NCBI GenBank assembly: GCA_947179485.1
Contig: OX359245.1
Location: forward strand, 76,557,067 to 76,621,066
Reading direction: 5' to 3'
DNA length: 64,000 bases
From: Allacma fusca
Lineage: Eukaryota > Arthropoda > Collembola > Symphypleona > Sminthuridae
Position 1 is the first letter of the stretch; each line of letters starts with the position of its first letter. Of this stretch, positions 1 through 9,113 are shown piece after piece. The notes under the pieces are model-generated. The model saw nothing but the letters and a program-made list of their open reading frames with translations. It did no database searches and had not been told where the DNA came from. The translations under genes were made by a program, and so were the position numbers.

Positions 1-149
1 GTTTTATTCGGTTAAATTTATTAGAGTATTAGTTGAAAATTATTTATGGTAAATATAGTGCAAGCTTATAATAAGTTTCATCAGTAGCAATTACAGTGTT
101 AAAATATACATGTTTACACGGATTGGTCAAATAGGTGTGGTGTGGAACT

Positions 150-689
150 TTACTGTTTTTTACACCTTAAATCGTACACAAGCGAAACGCAAGTTTGAAT
201 TTTGCGATCAATGTTATAAATTCCCCGTTCCTGCAAGTTGGGAATGTTGCGAACAAACTTTTCCACAAAATGCTCATTGCCCGTCAGATTCGAATTGAAC
301 AGTCTAAGAATTTTTTCGTAGGGCACACCCAAACTACGAAGGTAGGAAAAGTATACGCAAAAGTGTCCGCATGTATCGGAAAACTGGCTTTGTATGGGCA
401 AACAGTTTTGCTTAATGAGCTTCCCTCGAGGACGCTGCACATTCCGATAATAAGATCTGGGTTTGCCAAACGAATCAAAATATTCGTACGCACTTGGCGA
501 CAATAGAAAAAATGCAATCCAGTGTTTGCCTCTGTCGGGAGCTAGGTCTGTGTTTACTATAAATATACACGGATAGGTCTTAATTTCCTGCTCATGCACA
601 CGGTCGGCCGACACAACAAAGTATTGAGTCTCACACTTCCGTGTGCTCAGAAGTAGACGCAGGCCCTCGAGCAAGGAATGAGTATTCAT
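150..689 (-). CDS. Adenain-like cysteine protease of Polinton-like element
   Basis: About 179 residues. The order of motifs fits the adenovirus/Polinton maturation protease: a histidine in GKHWIAFF, an acidic residue in EYFDSFGKP, then a glutamine and the nucleophilic cysteine in QSQFSDTCGHFCVYF. In this family the protease processes capsid proteins during particle maturation. The ATG at 689 directly follows the stop of the capsid-gene tail (stop at 691-693), so it is preferred over an upstream non-ATG extension. This is the last gene of the compact minus-strand structural block. The frame looks open across its length. Confidence 0.8.
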   Translation of the reverse strand: MNTHSLLEGLRLLLSTRKCETQYFVVSADRVHEQEIKTYPCIFIVNTDLAPDRGKHWIAFFLLSPSAYEYFDSFGKPRSYYRNVQRPRGKLIKQNCLPIQSQFSDTCGHFCVYFSYLRSLGVPYEKILRLFNSNLTGNEHFVEKFVRNIPNLQERGIYNIDRKIQTCVSLVYDLRCKKQ

Positions 690-690
690 C

Positions 691-881
691 CTAGTGATCG
701 AATATGACTTGCTTGTTGCCGTCAATTTCTACAATTGACTGATACTGGGTGTAGATAACGACGTTCACCGGCTCGTCCAAAGGTTCCCGGAACTTCAGCT
801 GCACCTTGACCTGTCCACGTCTGTTTACACTGAGGGCGTTTCCACTGTTAGGCAGCAGCTCCACAGCAGTCAGTACGTTAC
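691..881 (-). CDS. C-terminal-like piece of the capsid-family gene
   Basis: This minus-strand segment encodes a beta-rich stretch ending in a motif typical of the F54H12.2-like family C-terminus (…VVIYTQYQSIVEIDGN…). It lies about 95 bp downstream of the main capsid ORF. The gap has borders resembling a splice donor and acceptor. I report it as a separate piece and make no claim about the mature product. The protease start follows its stop within two bases. Confidence 0.6.
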
Positions 882-976
882 CTGTAAATGTAACGTAAAT
901 TATATGTCAAGTAGTCTGTTCCACACTTTAGTCCAAGTTAAAGTTAACTAGTATATATAATTTAATTTACACTTAC

Positions 977-2174
977 CAGCAGTAAACGTGTCCCAATTTA
1001 TGCCGTTGCCCAGCGAAGCGTTCCCGGCTGTCTTTTCTAATGACCGCACAGCGAGTAGGAAGTCGTCAACTCCAGAGTAGACTGTTACTTCCTTGCCAGC
1101 CACGGTTGCAGTGCGCGCCTTCCTAAAGTTGAAGGGGAATGTGCGATGCTCAACGGTCTCGCCATTCCACGTAAACCCTAGCTCGGACAAGTTCTTGTCC
1201 ACATAATTAAAGGGGGACTTGCTAAGCTTGCCTAGGAATGCAATGCTTGGCACTATTCCCAGGACAAGTACACGAGGGATTTTTCCAAATACTACGGAAT
1301 CCGTAGTTACGCTGGTCAGTCCCTGAGCTATTGTAAAGGTTTTCAGTTCTACCTCTGTTGTTGGGTACTTGAATGTATGCCCTAAACTCAGCTGGTGACG
1401 ATGTGCATCTATAATGGGTTTGGATATAACCCTCTTTGATGCATAGTAGACCGCGTTGGTGATTTGATAGTTGTAGGGGCAGCCATTGAATCCTGCTTTG
1501 GTGTCATAAGCAGACGTCAAGCATAGCTCGGGAAGGTTCCTCCGGAGAACTATGCGAATTTCCGAATTACTTGGGAGGTAGCGATTTTGGTTGAAAATGT
1601 TTGCAACCAAGCTGCCAAGTAATGTGAAGGGTTGCGAACTTTTAGTCTTGTTAAAGCGTAATGCAAAACCGGCATCTGCCGTAGTATAAGCTTCCGGTTT
1701 GTTATTGGGATAATAAAACTCATTTAGCAACCTCCCCTTCTTCTCCGCGGGGCTTGAGGCAAGCAACCTTTGGAGGTAGGCTACTTGTGCATAGTGATTT
1801 CCAGAGTCCGAGACCAGCTGTCCATTCAGGTAGATTTCCAAATTGGAAAACATTGTTTGAAAGAAGAGGTTTGAGGGGGCGACAACGTCATTGTCATCAC
1901 AAAGTGTTCCATCTTGCTTAACTATTCTACAAGTCAACGACAGGAATGAGTCTGCAGGGTCAAAATATCCCAAAGAGTCCAGCTGGATGAGAAACTCCAG
2001 AGGATTGTACGACTCCTTAATGCTTACAAGAGGAAAAGCTTGTATGTAGTCACTGCTAAGTTGAGTCGTAAGATCCGTAGGTGGAAGCTCAAATAGTTGC
2101 ACCTCTGAGCGTGCACTTTGTTGCGACCCCTCGTAAACTGTTGGCTTCTCCTGAAACACGGCGTTAAGGTCCAT
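977..2174 (-). CDS. F54H12.2-like capsid-family protein (double jelly-roll type)
   Basis: Roughly 400 residues resembling the animal 'F54H12.2-like' family, which is found in Polintons and adintoviruses and is thought to form the capsid shell. Visible hallmarks are an N-terminal ELPPTDLTTQ stretch, a region like LFFQTMFSNLEIYLNGQLV followed by NHYAQVAYLQRLLASS, a NIFNQNRYL segment, and a C-terminal half with a FGKIPRVLVLGIV motif. The ATG at 2174 is chosen because it follows the stop of the upstream basic-protein ORF by two bases; the longer frame upstream lacks support. The ORF looks open. Whether it is the major capsid protein or a paralogue cannot be settled by eye. Confidence 0.7.
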
Positions 2175-2176
2175 TA

Positions 2177-2536
2177 TTAACCGGATTTTCGCCGTACGCA
2201 CCGTCTCTTTCCCGTCCTTCGCCCAAAGCCAATTTGCACCCTTCGCCTACCCACTCTCTTTGTACGTCTTCGCCCGCGTCTCCGTCCTGCACCGACTTGA
2301 TTCGCGACTGTCTGCCGCCTTCTTCTGCTTCCGCCTCCTCCGGTCTGAGATTTTCGAACTCTACGGGACTTGGTGGCACTACCTGCACTTCTTAGTGGGA
2401 TTAGGTATGAAGATGCTTCTGGGTTAAGTCCTCCGCTAGCCATGTAGGAAATTGTGTTGTCTGCTCCACCGCCTTTCTGCGTCTGTGAGCCTGGCTCAAG
2501 CACGCAAGCCTTTTCATCGCATAACACCTGCCGCAT
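2177..2536 (-). CDS. Small arginine-rich basic protein, core/protamine-like
   Basis: This is a 119-residue protein whose C-terminal half (about residues 55-119) is dominated by arginine and glycine, with runs such as GGGGSRRRRQ and GRRRGRRRTKR. The N-terminal half has none of this bias. Its position between two structural genes and its composition recall DNA-condensing core proteins of adenoviruses, but there is no specific motif to prove it. It sits between the 558-aa structural gene and the capsid gene, with two bases separating stop and start on each side. A DNA-binding core role is an inference from charge and context. Confidence 0.55.
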   Translation of the reverse strand: MRQVLCDEKACVLEPGSQTQKGGGADNTISYMASGGLNPEASSYLIPLRSAGSATKSRRVRKSQTGGGGSRRRRQTVANQVGAGRRRGRRRTKRVGRRRVQIGFGRRTGKRRCVRRKSG

Positions 2537-2538
2537 TA

Positions 2539-4215
2539 TTACAAATATTTAGGTTTAAAATGTAGCGTAACTGCTGTTTCGGCTCCTTTGCCAAAGTCTA
2601 TGGGGTTTAATTTCTCATCGACAAATGAAATCCGAATATCCGCAACCTCCTTTCCCTGTAAAGGTAGATATGTAACTGGGTAGAAGTTATACTCTTGTTC
2701 CTTATTATACTCCTCGCTTAGCTTGAGCTCTTTAAGAATGGGTGCTTTTACCCGTTCGTATGACTGATTCTCAATTAGGTTAGTAAGCACAAGCAAGCGT
2801 TTCTTAGAGCCTAGACTTGGAGGCTCACCTTCCTCCTCATGGTGCTCGATTTCCTCCTCCTGCTCCACCACTTCCTTTCGTACAGGATAACTGTTCTGCG
2901 ACTTAAACACAGTACCTAGGGGTAGTCCAAAATAATTTAGAACTGCACTGGGCAACGTAATTTCAATTTCGGAGGGAATTTCATTAACAAGTAATTCTCC
3001 GTCTGAATACGAAAATTGTATTGGCACTTGCTTATAGAATTGTTCGGCGAATGTTCCATTAATTTCGGAAATTACGTCCGGAACACTCAGGGTCTTGGGT
3101 TCCTTCATATTTCCAAACTGCGTATCATAATAACGAATAGTTATAAACAAATTTTCTGTCACCGGTATAGCTTCAAATTTTGATTTGTTGAACGCCGCGT
3201 TTGCTCTGTATTGCTTTGAGAACATAAATTTATCGTTCTCAAAGCCTAGACACTCGAGAAGCGCTGCGGGCAAAATCATGTAATCTCTTTCATTCGGGAG
3301 TGGAGCACCCATGACTATAGTACATACCTCGTCCTTGTCAAATGAAAATGAGGTTCTGAAACCAGCTTCTTCCAAGAGGTTAATTAACCGCGTAAAAAAA
3401 CTCTGGTAACTTTCCTTTTTGCGAGGCCTAATAACAAACAAAGAACTAAATTGCTGATTTATCATAATAGTATTTGCCCTGTAGTTGTTAAAGTCGTAAA
3501 CCTGTATTGAAAAGTCACTATGGATGTCATATTTGTCTAGCATAGGCTGTTTAATGACCCATTGGGAATTGTGCATTCCCTCGTTGAAACAACGTCGGTT
3601 GAATCCCAATGCCGTCGCAAAAGTATTTGACAATATTAGCCAAGATCCTTGTTTTAGCTTACTTATGGCCAGACCCGGGATACAGTCTGAAAAACCGTCC
3701 CCAACATATGTTTGAGCAATCGTCATGTTTATGTCTTTACCAACGGTCCTATTAAAATTTAATGCAAAAACAGATATCTCTTGACCTTTTGGCTTAGTCA
3801 CACTGTATACTTTTACTATTGGTGGAACATAGTCTGGAAAGAGGGGACCGACGGGCACTGCTGACAAGTGTAGCATTGTGTACCGCTTCCTAGTTCGTCT
3901 AACCCTTTTCTCGCTAAGACGTTTCAATACATTCACAACAGTTGGTTTACTCTGTGTGAATCTTAAATCGGTTAGACCTACTTTGTAGTGCCCCCTCGGA
4001 AAAGACAGGTCGGCGGGAAATTGTTGTATAATATTGCTCTGATTTTTTAATTCGCCAAGATTAGCAGAATTTTTCAAGTACATGTAATGCTCCCTGTCCT
4101 CGAATGGGACGAACGCATTATATTGGGAATGTATCATTTTGCACTCCTTGCCTTCACCTTCTACTGAACACGAATCAATGAGCAAAAATACCGTAATGAT
4201 TTCGTATAAATACAT
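2539..4215 (-). CDS. Polinton-type structural protein (penton/minor-capsid-like)
   Basis: This is a 558-residue ORF. Near residues 70-90 it has a GHYKVGLTDLRF segment resembling the 'weVgLsei' motif common in a structural protein encoded beside the Polinton capsid gene. It ends in IRISFVDEKLNPIDFGKG…LHFKPKYL, matching the family's usual 'LHF' terminus. An acidic Glu-rich linker lies around residues 450-465. The start of the frame is hydrophobic and could resemble a signal peptide, so an internal start at the later KMIHSQYN methionine is possible. It begins the compact minus-strand block and is divergent from the plus-strand genes. The exact virion role (penton, minor capsid) is not certain. 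Confidence 0.55.
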   Translation of the reverse strand: MYLYEIITVFLLIDSCSVEGEGKECKMIHSQYNAFVPFEDREHYMYLKNSANLGELKNQSNIIQQFPADLSFPRGHYKVGLTDLRFTQSKPTVVNVLKRLSEKRVRRTRKRYTMLHLSAVPVGPLFPDYVPPIVKVYSVTKPKGQEISVFALNFNRTVGKDINMTIAQTYVGDGFSDCIPGLAISKLKQGSWLILSNTFATALGFNRRCFNEGMHNSQWVIKQPMLDKYDIHSDFSIQVYDFNNYRANTIMINQQFSSLFVIRPRKKESYQSFFTRLINLLEEAGFRTSFSFDKDEVCTIVMGAPLPNERDYMILPAALLECLGFENDKFMFSKQYRANAAFNKSKFEAIPVTENLFITIRYYDTQFGNMKEPKTLSVPDVISEINGTFAEQFYKQVPIQFSYSDGELLVNEIPSEIEITLPSAVLNYFGLPLGTVFKSQNSYPVRKEVVEQEEEIEHHEEEGEPPSLGSKKRLLVLTNLIENQSYERVKAPILKELKLSEEYNKEQEYNFYPVTYLPLQGKEVADIRISFVDEKLNPIDFGKGAETAVTLHFKPKYL

Positions 4216-4625
4216 TATGAAGAAGCCCGATCAGTATGACATTGCGTAGGTTATACTGATATATAGGACCTCTATAGGATATTTCATTTATTGATTCACG
4301 TAAAGTATCAGCTTTTGTTGGACTGCTGAAAAACAAACTTTATTTACATATACCCGTTTTCAACCTAGCTCCGTTTTTGTCGTGAGTTTTTGGGGCACTT
4401 CCGTTAGATTTTAACGTTTGAGATTTTACACTTAATGATCGTTTAGGATTTAATCTCTCGCAATAGCGAGAGCGCCTATGATCTCATTGAGTAGTCGTGT
4501 TGAGTCACCTACAATTGTAACATCCGCAGTCATACCAATTTATTCTAACAGTCTGACTGAGGAAATAATCCCCCCGTCAATGCAACAATCTCTCTCTCTC
4601 TCTCTCTCTCCCGGGTTTCATTTCA
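4216..4625. promoter_or_regulatory. Divergent intergenic region with TC microsatellite
   Basis: About 400 bp separates the minus-strand structural block from the plus-strand small ORF and helicase, so promoters for both directions are expected here. A (TC)11 run lies at 4589-4610. A TATA-like stretch (TATACTGATATATAGG) occurs near 4252-4267 but is not proven to be a promoter. Confidence 0.35.
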
Positions 4626-4985
4626 ATGACAACCATGCACGACCAAGCCGTCACCCAAACTTGGTTTCGGGCAGCAAAGTGTACTATTCTGGAATACAAT
4701 GACGACCATTGCTGGACGTTAGTTGATCTTGAAATTCTCTCCAAATCCTGTCTGTGTCACAACAACTGCAACGAACTAGATCATATACTTGATCAAAGAG
4801 TCCCATCAGCTAAAGAAAGAGTCGCAATTTTTACTTTTAATCTATATCCTAACCACCGACTCTGCTCCGTTTGCTTCAGTTCAAGGAGAGGTGGGCGAAT
4901 TAAAAAGTGTAATTGTTTGCTGATTGTGAGTGCAAAACCGTTGACTAGTTCATTTAAACGCAGTGTCTTACTGCGGCCCTACTGA
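4626..4985 (+). CDS. Small ORF of unknown function upstream of the helicase
   Basis: A 119-residue frame starting MTTMHDQAVTQTW, with several cysteines (SKSCLCHNNCNEL; LCSVCFSS; KCNCLLI) and a basic patch SSRRGGRIKK. The cysteine spacing could bind zinc, but no standard finger is recognisable. It ends three bases before the helicase ATG, repeating the very tight gene packing seen on the other strand. No family was recognised; function unknown. Confidence 0.45.
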   Translation: MTTMHDQAVTQTWFRAAKCTILEYNDDHCWTLVDLEILSKSCLCHNNCNELDHILDQRVPSAKERVAIFTFNLYPNHRLCSVCFSSRRGGRIKKCNCLLIVSAKPLTSSFKRSVLLRPY

Positions 4986-4988
4986 GTT

Positions 4989-6527
4989 ATGACGGCACAA
5001 CCAAGTTTGAACAAAAACATTTTTAATGTTTGGAAACTTGGGTGGATACCTACACTTGGAGAACCTCCTAAAATTCCATTTGAGGAACTGACCTTTCAGC
5101 AAAGACAAATTGTCTCTACAGTTGAAAGACACGTTAAGCAAAAAATTAGGCAACAGTTTAGTGACCCACTGCTGCTGCTTTGCTCGGGAATGGCCGGCAG
5201 TGGCAAAAGCCTAGTGTGCCAGCATCTCAAGTATATTCTTGAGAGGCAGTCAAAGAATAATCCGCAGTTCAGTTTTATACTCTGTGCATATACCGGAGTA
5301 TCTGCATTCAATATCAGAGGCACAACTTTGCATTCAGCTCTGGGGCTCCCTATTCACTGCAGGGAAGAGGAGTTGGAGAATTTTATTCGGGATGTGAACA
5401 TTGCTTCTCCTAGAGCTAAAGAACTTGGGAAAATCAACTTTATTTTAATTGACGAGTTTTCCTTTGTGGGCGCAAGATGTTTGTTCACAATTGACAAACT
5501 AATGCGAAAATACGATGCTGCCAATAATAACAAGCCCTTCGCCGGCAGGAGTGTGTGCCTTATAGGGGACATATTCCAGATCGGTCCCATTGGCGACACT
5601 CAACTCTTCAATGCTAATCCAGAAAGTAAATACTGCGTGCAGGGCCATCAGCTCTACACGTTGTTTACAAACGTGTTTGTGCTTAGAACCGTTTTTAGGC
5701 AACAAGGTGACAGTGATGAGCAAGTGGAATTTAGATCTTTTCTAGATCGTGTGAGACATAGGTCAACCACAAACAATGACATTGTGCTGTTGCGGAAACG
5801 CCTGAAGTGTAATTTAAGCCAGGCAGAGAGGGACACATTCGCACTATGCCCGCACGTATTTCCTCGAAGGGCTCAGGTCGACATGCATAATTATATTATG
5901 CTGAGAGGAATGTATCCCGAGGAGAAAATTATATCAATCCCAAATGGGTTTGAAGTTCTGCATTTGGCAATAGGATGTCCTGTTATGTTATTGAAAAACA
6001 TAATGACCCCTTGGGGTCTGTGCAACGGTAGTTGCGGAACCGTCACCGACATCATTTTCAACAATTATGAAGACAAGACCAAGCCTCTGTGCATTCTAGT
6101 TAATTTTCCTCAATACGAGGGAGTGCATCAATATGTAACTAGCAGAGGAACAAGGGGAATTCCTGTATTCAAATACAGCGAATACAGTCCATTTACAAGG
6201 GAGTGCTTTGATTACAAAGTCTACCCACTTCGCCTGTGTTATGCATTGACCATTCACAAAGTCATGGGACTGACAATGGGCAAAATAGCCATACATCTTG
6301 GATTTCAAGAAAACTCGTCGGGGATGGATTATGTGGCATTGCCTCGCGTTCGGAAACTGGAGGACATTATGATTTTAGATAATGTTATTACACCCTACAG
6401 GTTTCGTCATGATAAACACAAGTCTTCTTTGCAGTGCTACGAGGAAAGACGACTCCTTGCTTTGGAGAGTAAGAGCTCACAGGGAAATGTTGCTACATAC
6501 TGGAAAAATCGGACGCTAGGAGTCTAA
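4989..6527 (+). CDS. PIF1-like superfamily 1 helicase
   Basis: 512 residues with the ordered SF1B/PIF1 motifs: Walker A GMAGSGKS near residue 60, motif Ia-like AYTGVSAFNIRGTTLHSALG, Walker B LIDEFSF, a GDIFQIGPIG motif, then VFRQQ, and a C-terminal LCYALTIHKVMGLTM helicase motif VI-like block. PIF1 helicases move 5'-3' on single-stranded DNA and help replication. In this setting it would probably serve the element's own DNA synthesis rather than host telomere or mitochondrial functions. A polyadenylation-type AATAAA follows at 6571. Classical Polintons are not known for a PIF1 helicase, so its linkage here is notable. It might instead belong to an adjoining element. Confidence 0.8.
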   Translation: MTAQPSLNKNIFNVWKLGWIPTLGEPPKIPFEELTFQQRQIVSTVERHVKQKIRQQFSDPLLLLCSGMAGSGKSLVCQHLKYILERQSKNNPQFSFILCAYTGVSAFNIRGTTLHSALGLPIHCREEELENFIRDVNIASPRAKELGKINFILIDEFSFVGARCLFTIDKLMRKYDAANNNKPFAGRSVCLIGDIFQIGPIGDTQLFNANPESKYCVQGHQLYTLFTNVFVLRTVFRQQGDSDEQVEFRSFLDRVRHRSTTNNDIVLLRKRLKCNLSQAERDTFALCPHVFPRRAQVDMHNYIMLRGMYPEEKIISIPNGFEVLHLAIGCPVMLLKNIMTPWGLCNGSCGTVTDIIFNNYEDKTKPLCILVNFPQYEGVHQYVTSRGTRGIPVFKYSEYSPFTRECFDYKVYPLRLCYALTIHKVMGLTMGKIAIHLGFQENSSGMDYVALPRVRKLEDIMILDNVITPYRFRHDKHKSSLQCYEERRLLALESKSSQGNVATYWKNRTLGV

Positions 6528-7010
6528 TAAGATTGTTGTGTAAATATGTAAACTTGACAACTAATTATGGAATAAAATGCATGTTGTATATACCCATATT
6601 GCTGATGCGGACATATAACTTGGCATATCGCATTTACATGATTACTTTTGTGTAAACGAAATTGATACTTTTTACTGTTTACAATTTCATAATTGGAGAA
6701 AAGCACGTACAATGATAAAGCATAGTATTACACCGATAAGCTGGATGCAAAATCTAAACTGCGTCTCATGGACAGTTGGATGGGTTGACAAACCAGAAAT
6801 CAGTCTGTCAGTAATATTTCTGAGGTCGAAACGGTCTGCTTGAGAGTTTTAAGAAATTTTCTGTGCATTTGTTTATTGAAAGGATTTAATTCCGGGTGTT
6901 TCTGAGATTCAAGCTTATTTTCAGGTGACGCAATGAATCCACAGGACGGTAAGCAATTAGTCGTTTGAAGTGCATTGTACGCTTAGTTGTGACATATCCG
7001 AGCATACTGG
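6528..7010. other. Region after the helicase; left breakpoint of the tandem duplication
   Basis: No convincing gene. It contains the helicase poly(A) signal and, at 6,960, the left breakpoint of the 9-kb tandem duplication. A short ATG-led stretch at 6933-6948 is followed by a donor-like GTAAGC. It may be a tiny leading exon, but nothing proves it. Confidence 0.4.
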
Positions 7011-7277
7011 TTGACCTTTATTTATTTATTTATAACAGTCTGTGAGTATACTGGCAGCTGCATCGAATGCGTGCATTGGGGAAATTATTTTGTGGAAACA
7101 GTGCACCATATTATTTGCTGCGTGGCAAATCTGGGCACATTGGACGATGCAGTCATTTCGGTGGCAAGGAGTCTCTCGGACTGTCCCAGTCAACCAATGT
7201 CTGCAGCATCCATCTTTTGGGGTATAAGCCAATATTTTGTCTTCTTTGAACAACTTCGTTCTTTTGAAATGGGATGA
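7011..7277 (+). CDS. Cysteine-containing ORF of unknown function, copy 1
   Basis: An 88-residue frame with a CEYTGSCIECVHWGN segment and hydrophobic patches. An acceptor-like TTTATAACAG just upstream of the TGTGAG codons suggests the real coding piece begins near 7039. No family recognised. An identical frame, apart from one substitution, lies in the second copy at 15,972. Confidence 0.3.
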   Translation: MTFIYLFITVCEYTGSCIECVHWGNYFVETVHHIICCVANLGTLDDAVISVARSLSDCPSQPMSAASIFWGISQYFVFFEQLRSFEMG

Positions 7278-7317
7278 GGGAAATGAATATGCTCGAATTT
7301 AAGCTCTTAAAGGTATA

Positions 7318-7593
7318 TTGTGTCTATTAATTACAGTAACACTTGTCGTGCTGATTTTGTTGGCCCTAACAATAGGGACGGTTATTTGGATGTGCACACA
7401 AAAGCGGGAGAGGGCAATTAATGTCCGTGGAGGACTTGAGGACATTCCTCTTGTTTCGTATACGCGGGAGAGTGTTGACTCCAATAGCTTCGCTGAAGCT
7501 ACATACGAGGAGCCTCCAACGGATCATGTTCGACCCATCTGTCCCATTGTCCACTATGGATTGCGCACTTACGTGAATGTCCCAATTACCTAA
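7318..7593 (+). CDS. Single-pass membrane protein-like piece, copy 1
   Basis: The frame begins with a strong hydrophobic segment (TVTLVVLILLALTIGTVIW, about residues 6-25), followed by a basic stop-transfer CTQKRERA and an approximately 60-residue hydrophilic tail rich in prolines and acidic residues. This looks like a type I membrane protein tail. An acceptor-like TTACAG at 7331-7336 suggests the segment is a downstream piece of a longer gene rather than starting with its own ATG. An AATAAA signal follows at 7667. No family is recognised. Its place next to a virus-like gene set makes an accessory viral membrane protein possible. Confidence 0.4.
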   Translation: MCLLITVTLVVLILLALTIGTVIWMCTQKRERAINVRGGLEDIPLVSYTRESVDSNSFAEATYEEPPTDHVRPICPIVHYGLRTYVNVPIT

Positions 7594-7774
7594 ATACCCA
7601 CCCCGGGACTTCGAGTCCTAAGAGTGTGAATTCAATTTTTCTATTTTGGGTGAATTTTCATTGTCTAATAAATTTATTGTGAAGTAAACATGCTCAGAAT
7701 ATTGTTGTCCATTTCACGGTTATTTCAGTCGTTGTTGTCAGTGAAGAGAATAGGTTGACTTGCAAGACTTTACC

Positions 7775-8185
7775 ATGAGTAAACATAGGTTTTGTACTAT
7801 ATGTAAGAAGAAGGCATTCAGCATGCCACCTGAGAACCAGAAGCAGATTGTTCTTCCGTTTCTAACACCATTTTATTACGGGCAGGTAGGAGCAGTTCCT
7901 AACATATTAGATGAGTGTAACTATAGAGGACAAGCATTGTGGAGAAACATTGGCTACGTCTTTCACAACGGCGAGGGTTCTATTTCACATAAATATCATG
8001 TACAGTGTCTCTTGCTGGAATTCAGCACAGAATTCTTTGCGAGAAACTGTCCTCAAGATTACAAGTTTAAGTGCAATGCAGAAGAGTGTCCATTTAGCTT
8101 GAGCAAATTCTCGCAGCTAAACGTTTCCAAACGGAAGAATGTCAACAGTTTCCGATGGTATGGCGTAATTAAACGTAAGTTTTAA
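7775..8185 (+). CDS. RING-like zinc-binding coding piece, copy 1
   Basis: The ATG at 7775 opens a frame with CTICKKK near the N-terminus, ISHKYHVQC around residues 75-85, and CNAEECPFSLS further on. This Cys/His order resembles a RING-type domain, with a long insertion between the first Cys pair and the His-Cys block. RING proteins usually act as E3 ubiquitin ligases. A donor-like GTAAGT after position 8174 suggests the open frame ends at an intron. Two further coding-like pieces follow at 8265 and 8455. Family assignment is tentative. Confidence 0.4.
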   Translation: MSKHRFCTICKKKAFSMPPENQKQIVLPFLTPFYYGQVGAVPNILDECNYRGQALWRNIGYVFHNGEGSISHKYHVQCLLLEFSTEFFARNCPQDYKFKCNAEECPFSLSKFSQLNVSKRKNVNSFRWYGVIKRKF

Positions 8186-8264
8186 TATTTATTTTTCATA
8201 TCTGTATTCCTCTGTATCAGACAAAAAGGATTAGAGTGAAACTACATAATTTGTCTTTATGTAG

Positions 8265-8357
8265 TGACTGCTGAGGCAAACCTACTCACTAATGGAGGCC
8301 AGCCAGCCCATCTCGTCTACGTGGATGAATTTGGTCGGCCAGCTACTATTTTTTACC
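8265..8357 (+). CDS. Short middle coding-like piece, copy 1
   Basis: About 90 bp between an acceptor-like TATGTAG and a donor-like GTAAGT. It has hydrophilic coding-like sequence (NGGQPAHLVYVDEFGRPA). It lies between the RING-like piece and the acidic piece. No domain is recognised. Confidence 0.35.
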
Positions 8358-8454
8358 GTAAGTTAAATTTAACTATTAGCCATAGCAGTAGTTTTAGTGA
8401 GGATGACATTGACAAATCAGTTATTATAGCAAAATTGTTTCTGCTTCTTTGCAG

Positions 8455-9113
8455 CCGGACCTAATGTCGGTATTTTGGCTTTGTATGCAGCCATTTATTG
8501 TCCTCCGACTTCACCACCTACGACAGAAACTACACCTGTTGTAAGGCTGCCGTCCGAACAGACATTACAAAGGAGTAATTACCAACTTGAAATTGATCCC
8601 CCGTCGCATGCTCGTAAGTACAAGCAGACGAAACTAACAGAATATAAATCTTTTCAAAAGATTCATAATGTATATTCAGGGAATGATGCTCTTTGTATTG
8701 ACTTAACAGAAAACGAAAAGGGAGATCCCAATTTCAATGATGTACTTGCAGATGCATTTGAAAATATTAACGACATTGAAGCGCTTGGGCTTTGTGATCA
8801 ACAGACCCTGTGTCCTGGCGATCCTGACGAATTTCCCACAAAGGATATGCTGATTCCGGAAGATTTACAATTTATCGAGCTCGAAGGTATTGAAGACGAT
8901 TTTTTCAAGGACATTGAAGATGTGAATTTGTCAGAAGATATTCTCGACAATTTGTGCACTAGCCCTGGAAACGTATTTGATGCAGTTTCCTCCGATGGTG
9001 ACAACTCTGATGACCATCAACTTCGCATGGATTTTGTGTGGAACCAACTGGAGTCACTTCCACATCATGAAAATCCGTTGATTCGAGAAGTTATTCCATT
9101 TATCAGAATGTAA
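8455..9113 (+). CDS. Acidic C-terminal coding piece, copy 1
   Basis: An open piece of about 215 residues after an acceptor-like CTTTGCAG. The first 60 residues are Pro/Thr/Ser rich, and the rest is strongly acidic (IELEGIEDDFFKDIEDVNLSEDIL), ending IREVIPFIRM. Acidic stretches of this kind occur in transcription-activation regions, but no specific domain is seen. It is the last coding segment before about 5 kb without recognised genes. Function unknown. Confidence 0.4.

Larger units (their letters stand above)
1..9113. mobile_element. Polinton/adintovirus-like endogenous element, partial
   Basis: This is a fossil of a capsid-bearing, Polinton-like element that continues past the left edge. 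On the minus strand it carries an adenain-type cysteine protease, an F54H12.2-like capsid-family gene, a short arginine-rich protein and a second structural protein. On the plus strand it carries a small ORF and a PIF1-like helicase, followed by membrane-protein-like and RING-like coding pieces. The PolB, integrase and packaging ATPase expected of the family are not in the window and may lie to the left. The right limit is uncertain: 9,113 is the last coding piece, but the foreign block may reach the hairpin cluster near 15,160, where receptor-flank homology begins. Most reading frames are long and open, so the element looks fairly recent and mostly whole in this part. Family assignment rests on recognised motifs, not on a database search. 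Confidence 0.75.

Noticed and set aside
1-200. Polinton terminal inverted repeat at the left edge
   Set aside because: No complementary sequence to the window start was seen elsewhere; the true end must lie outside the window.
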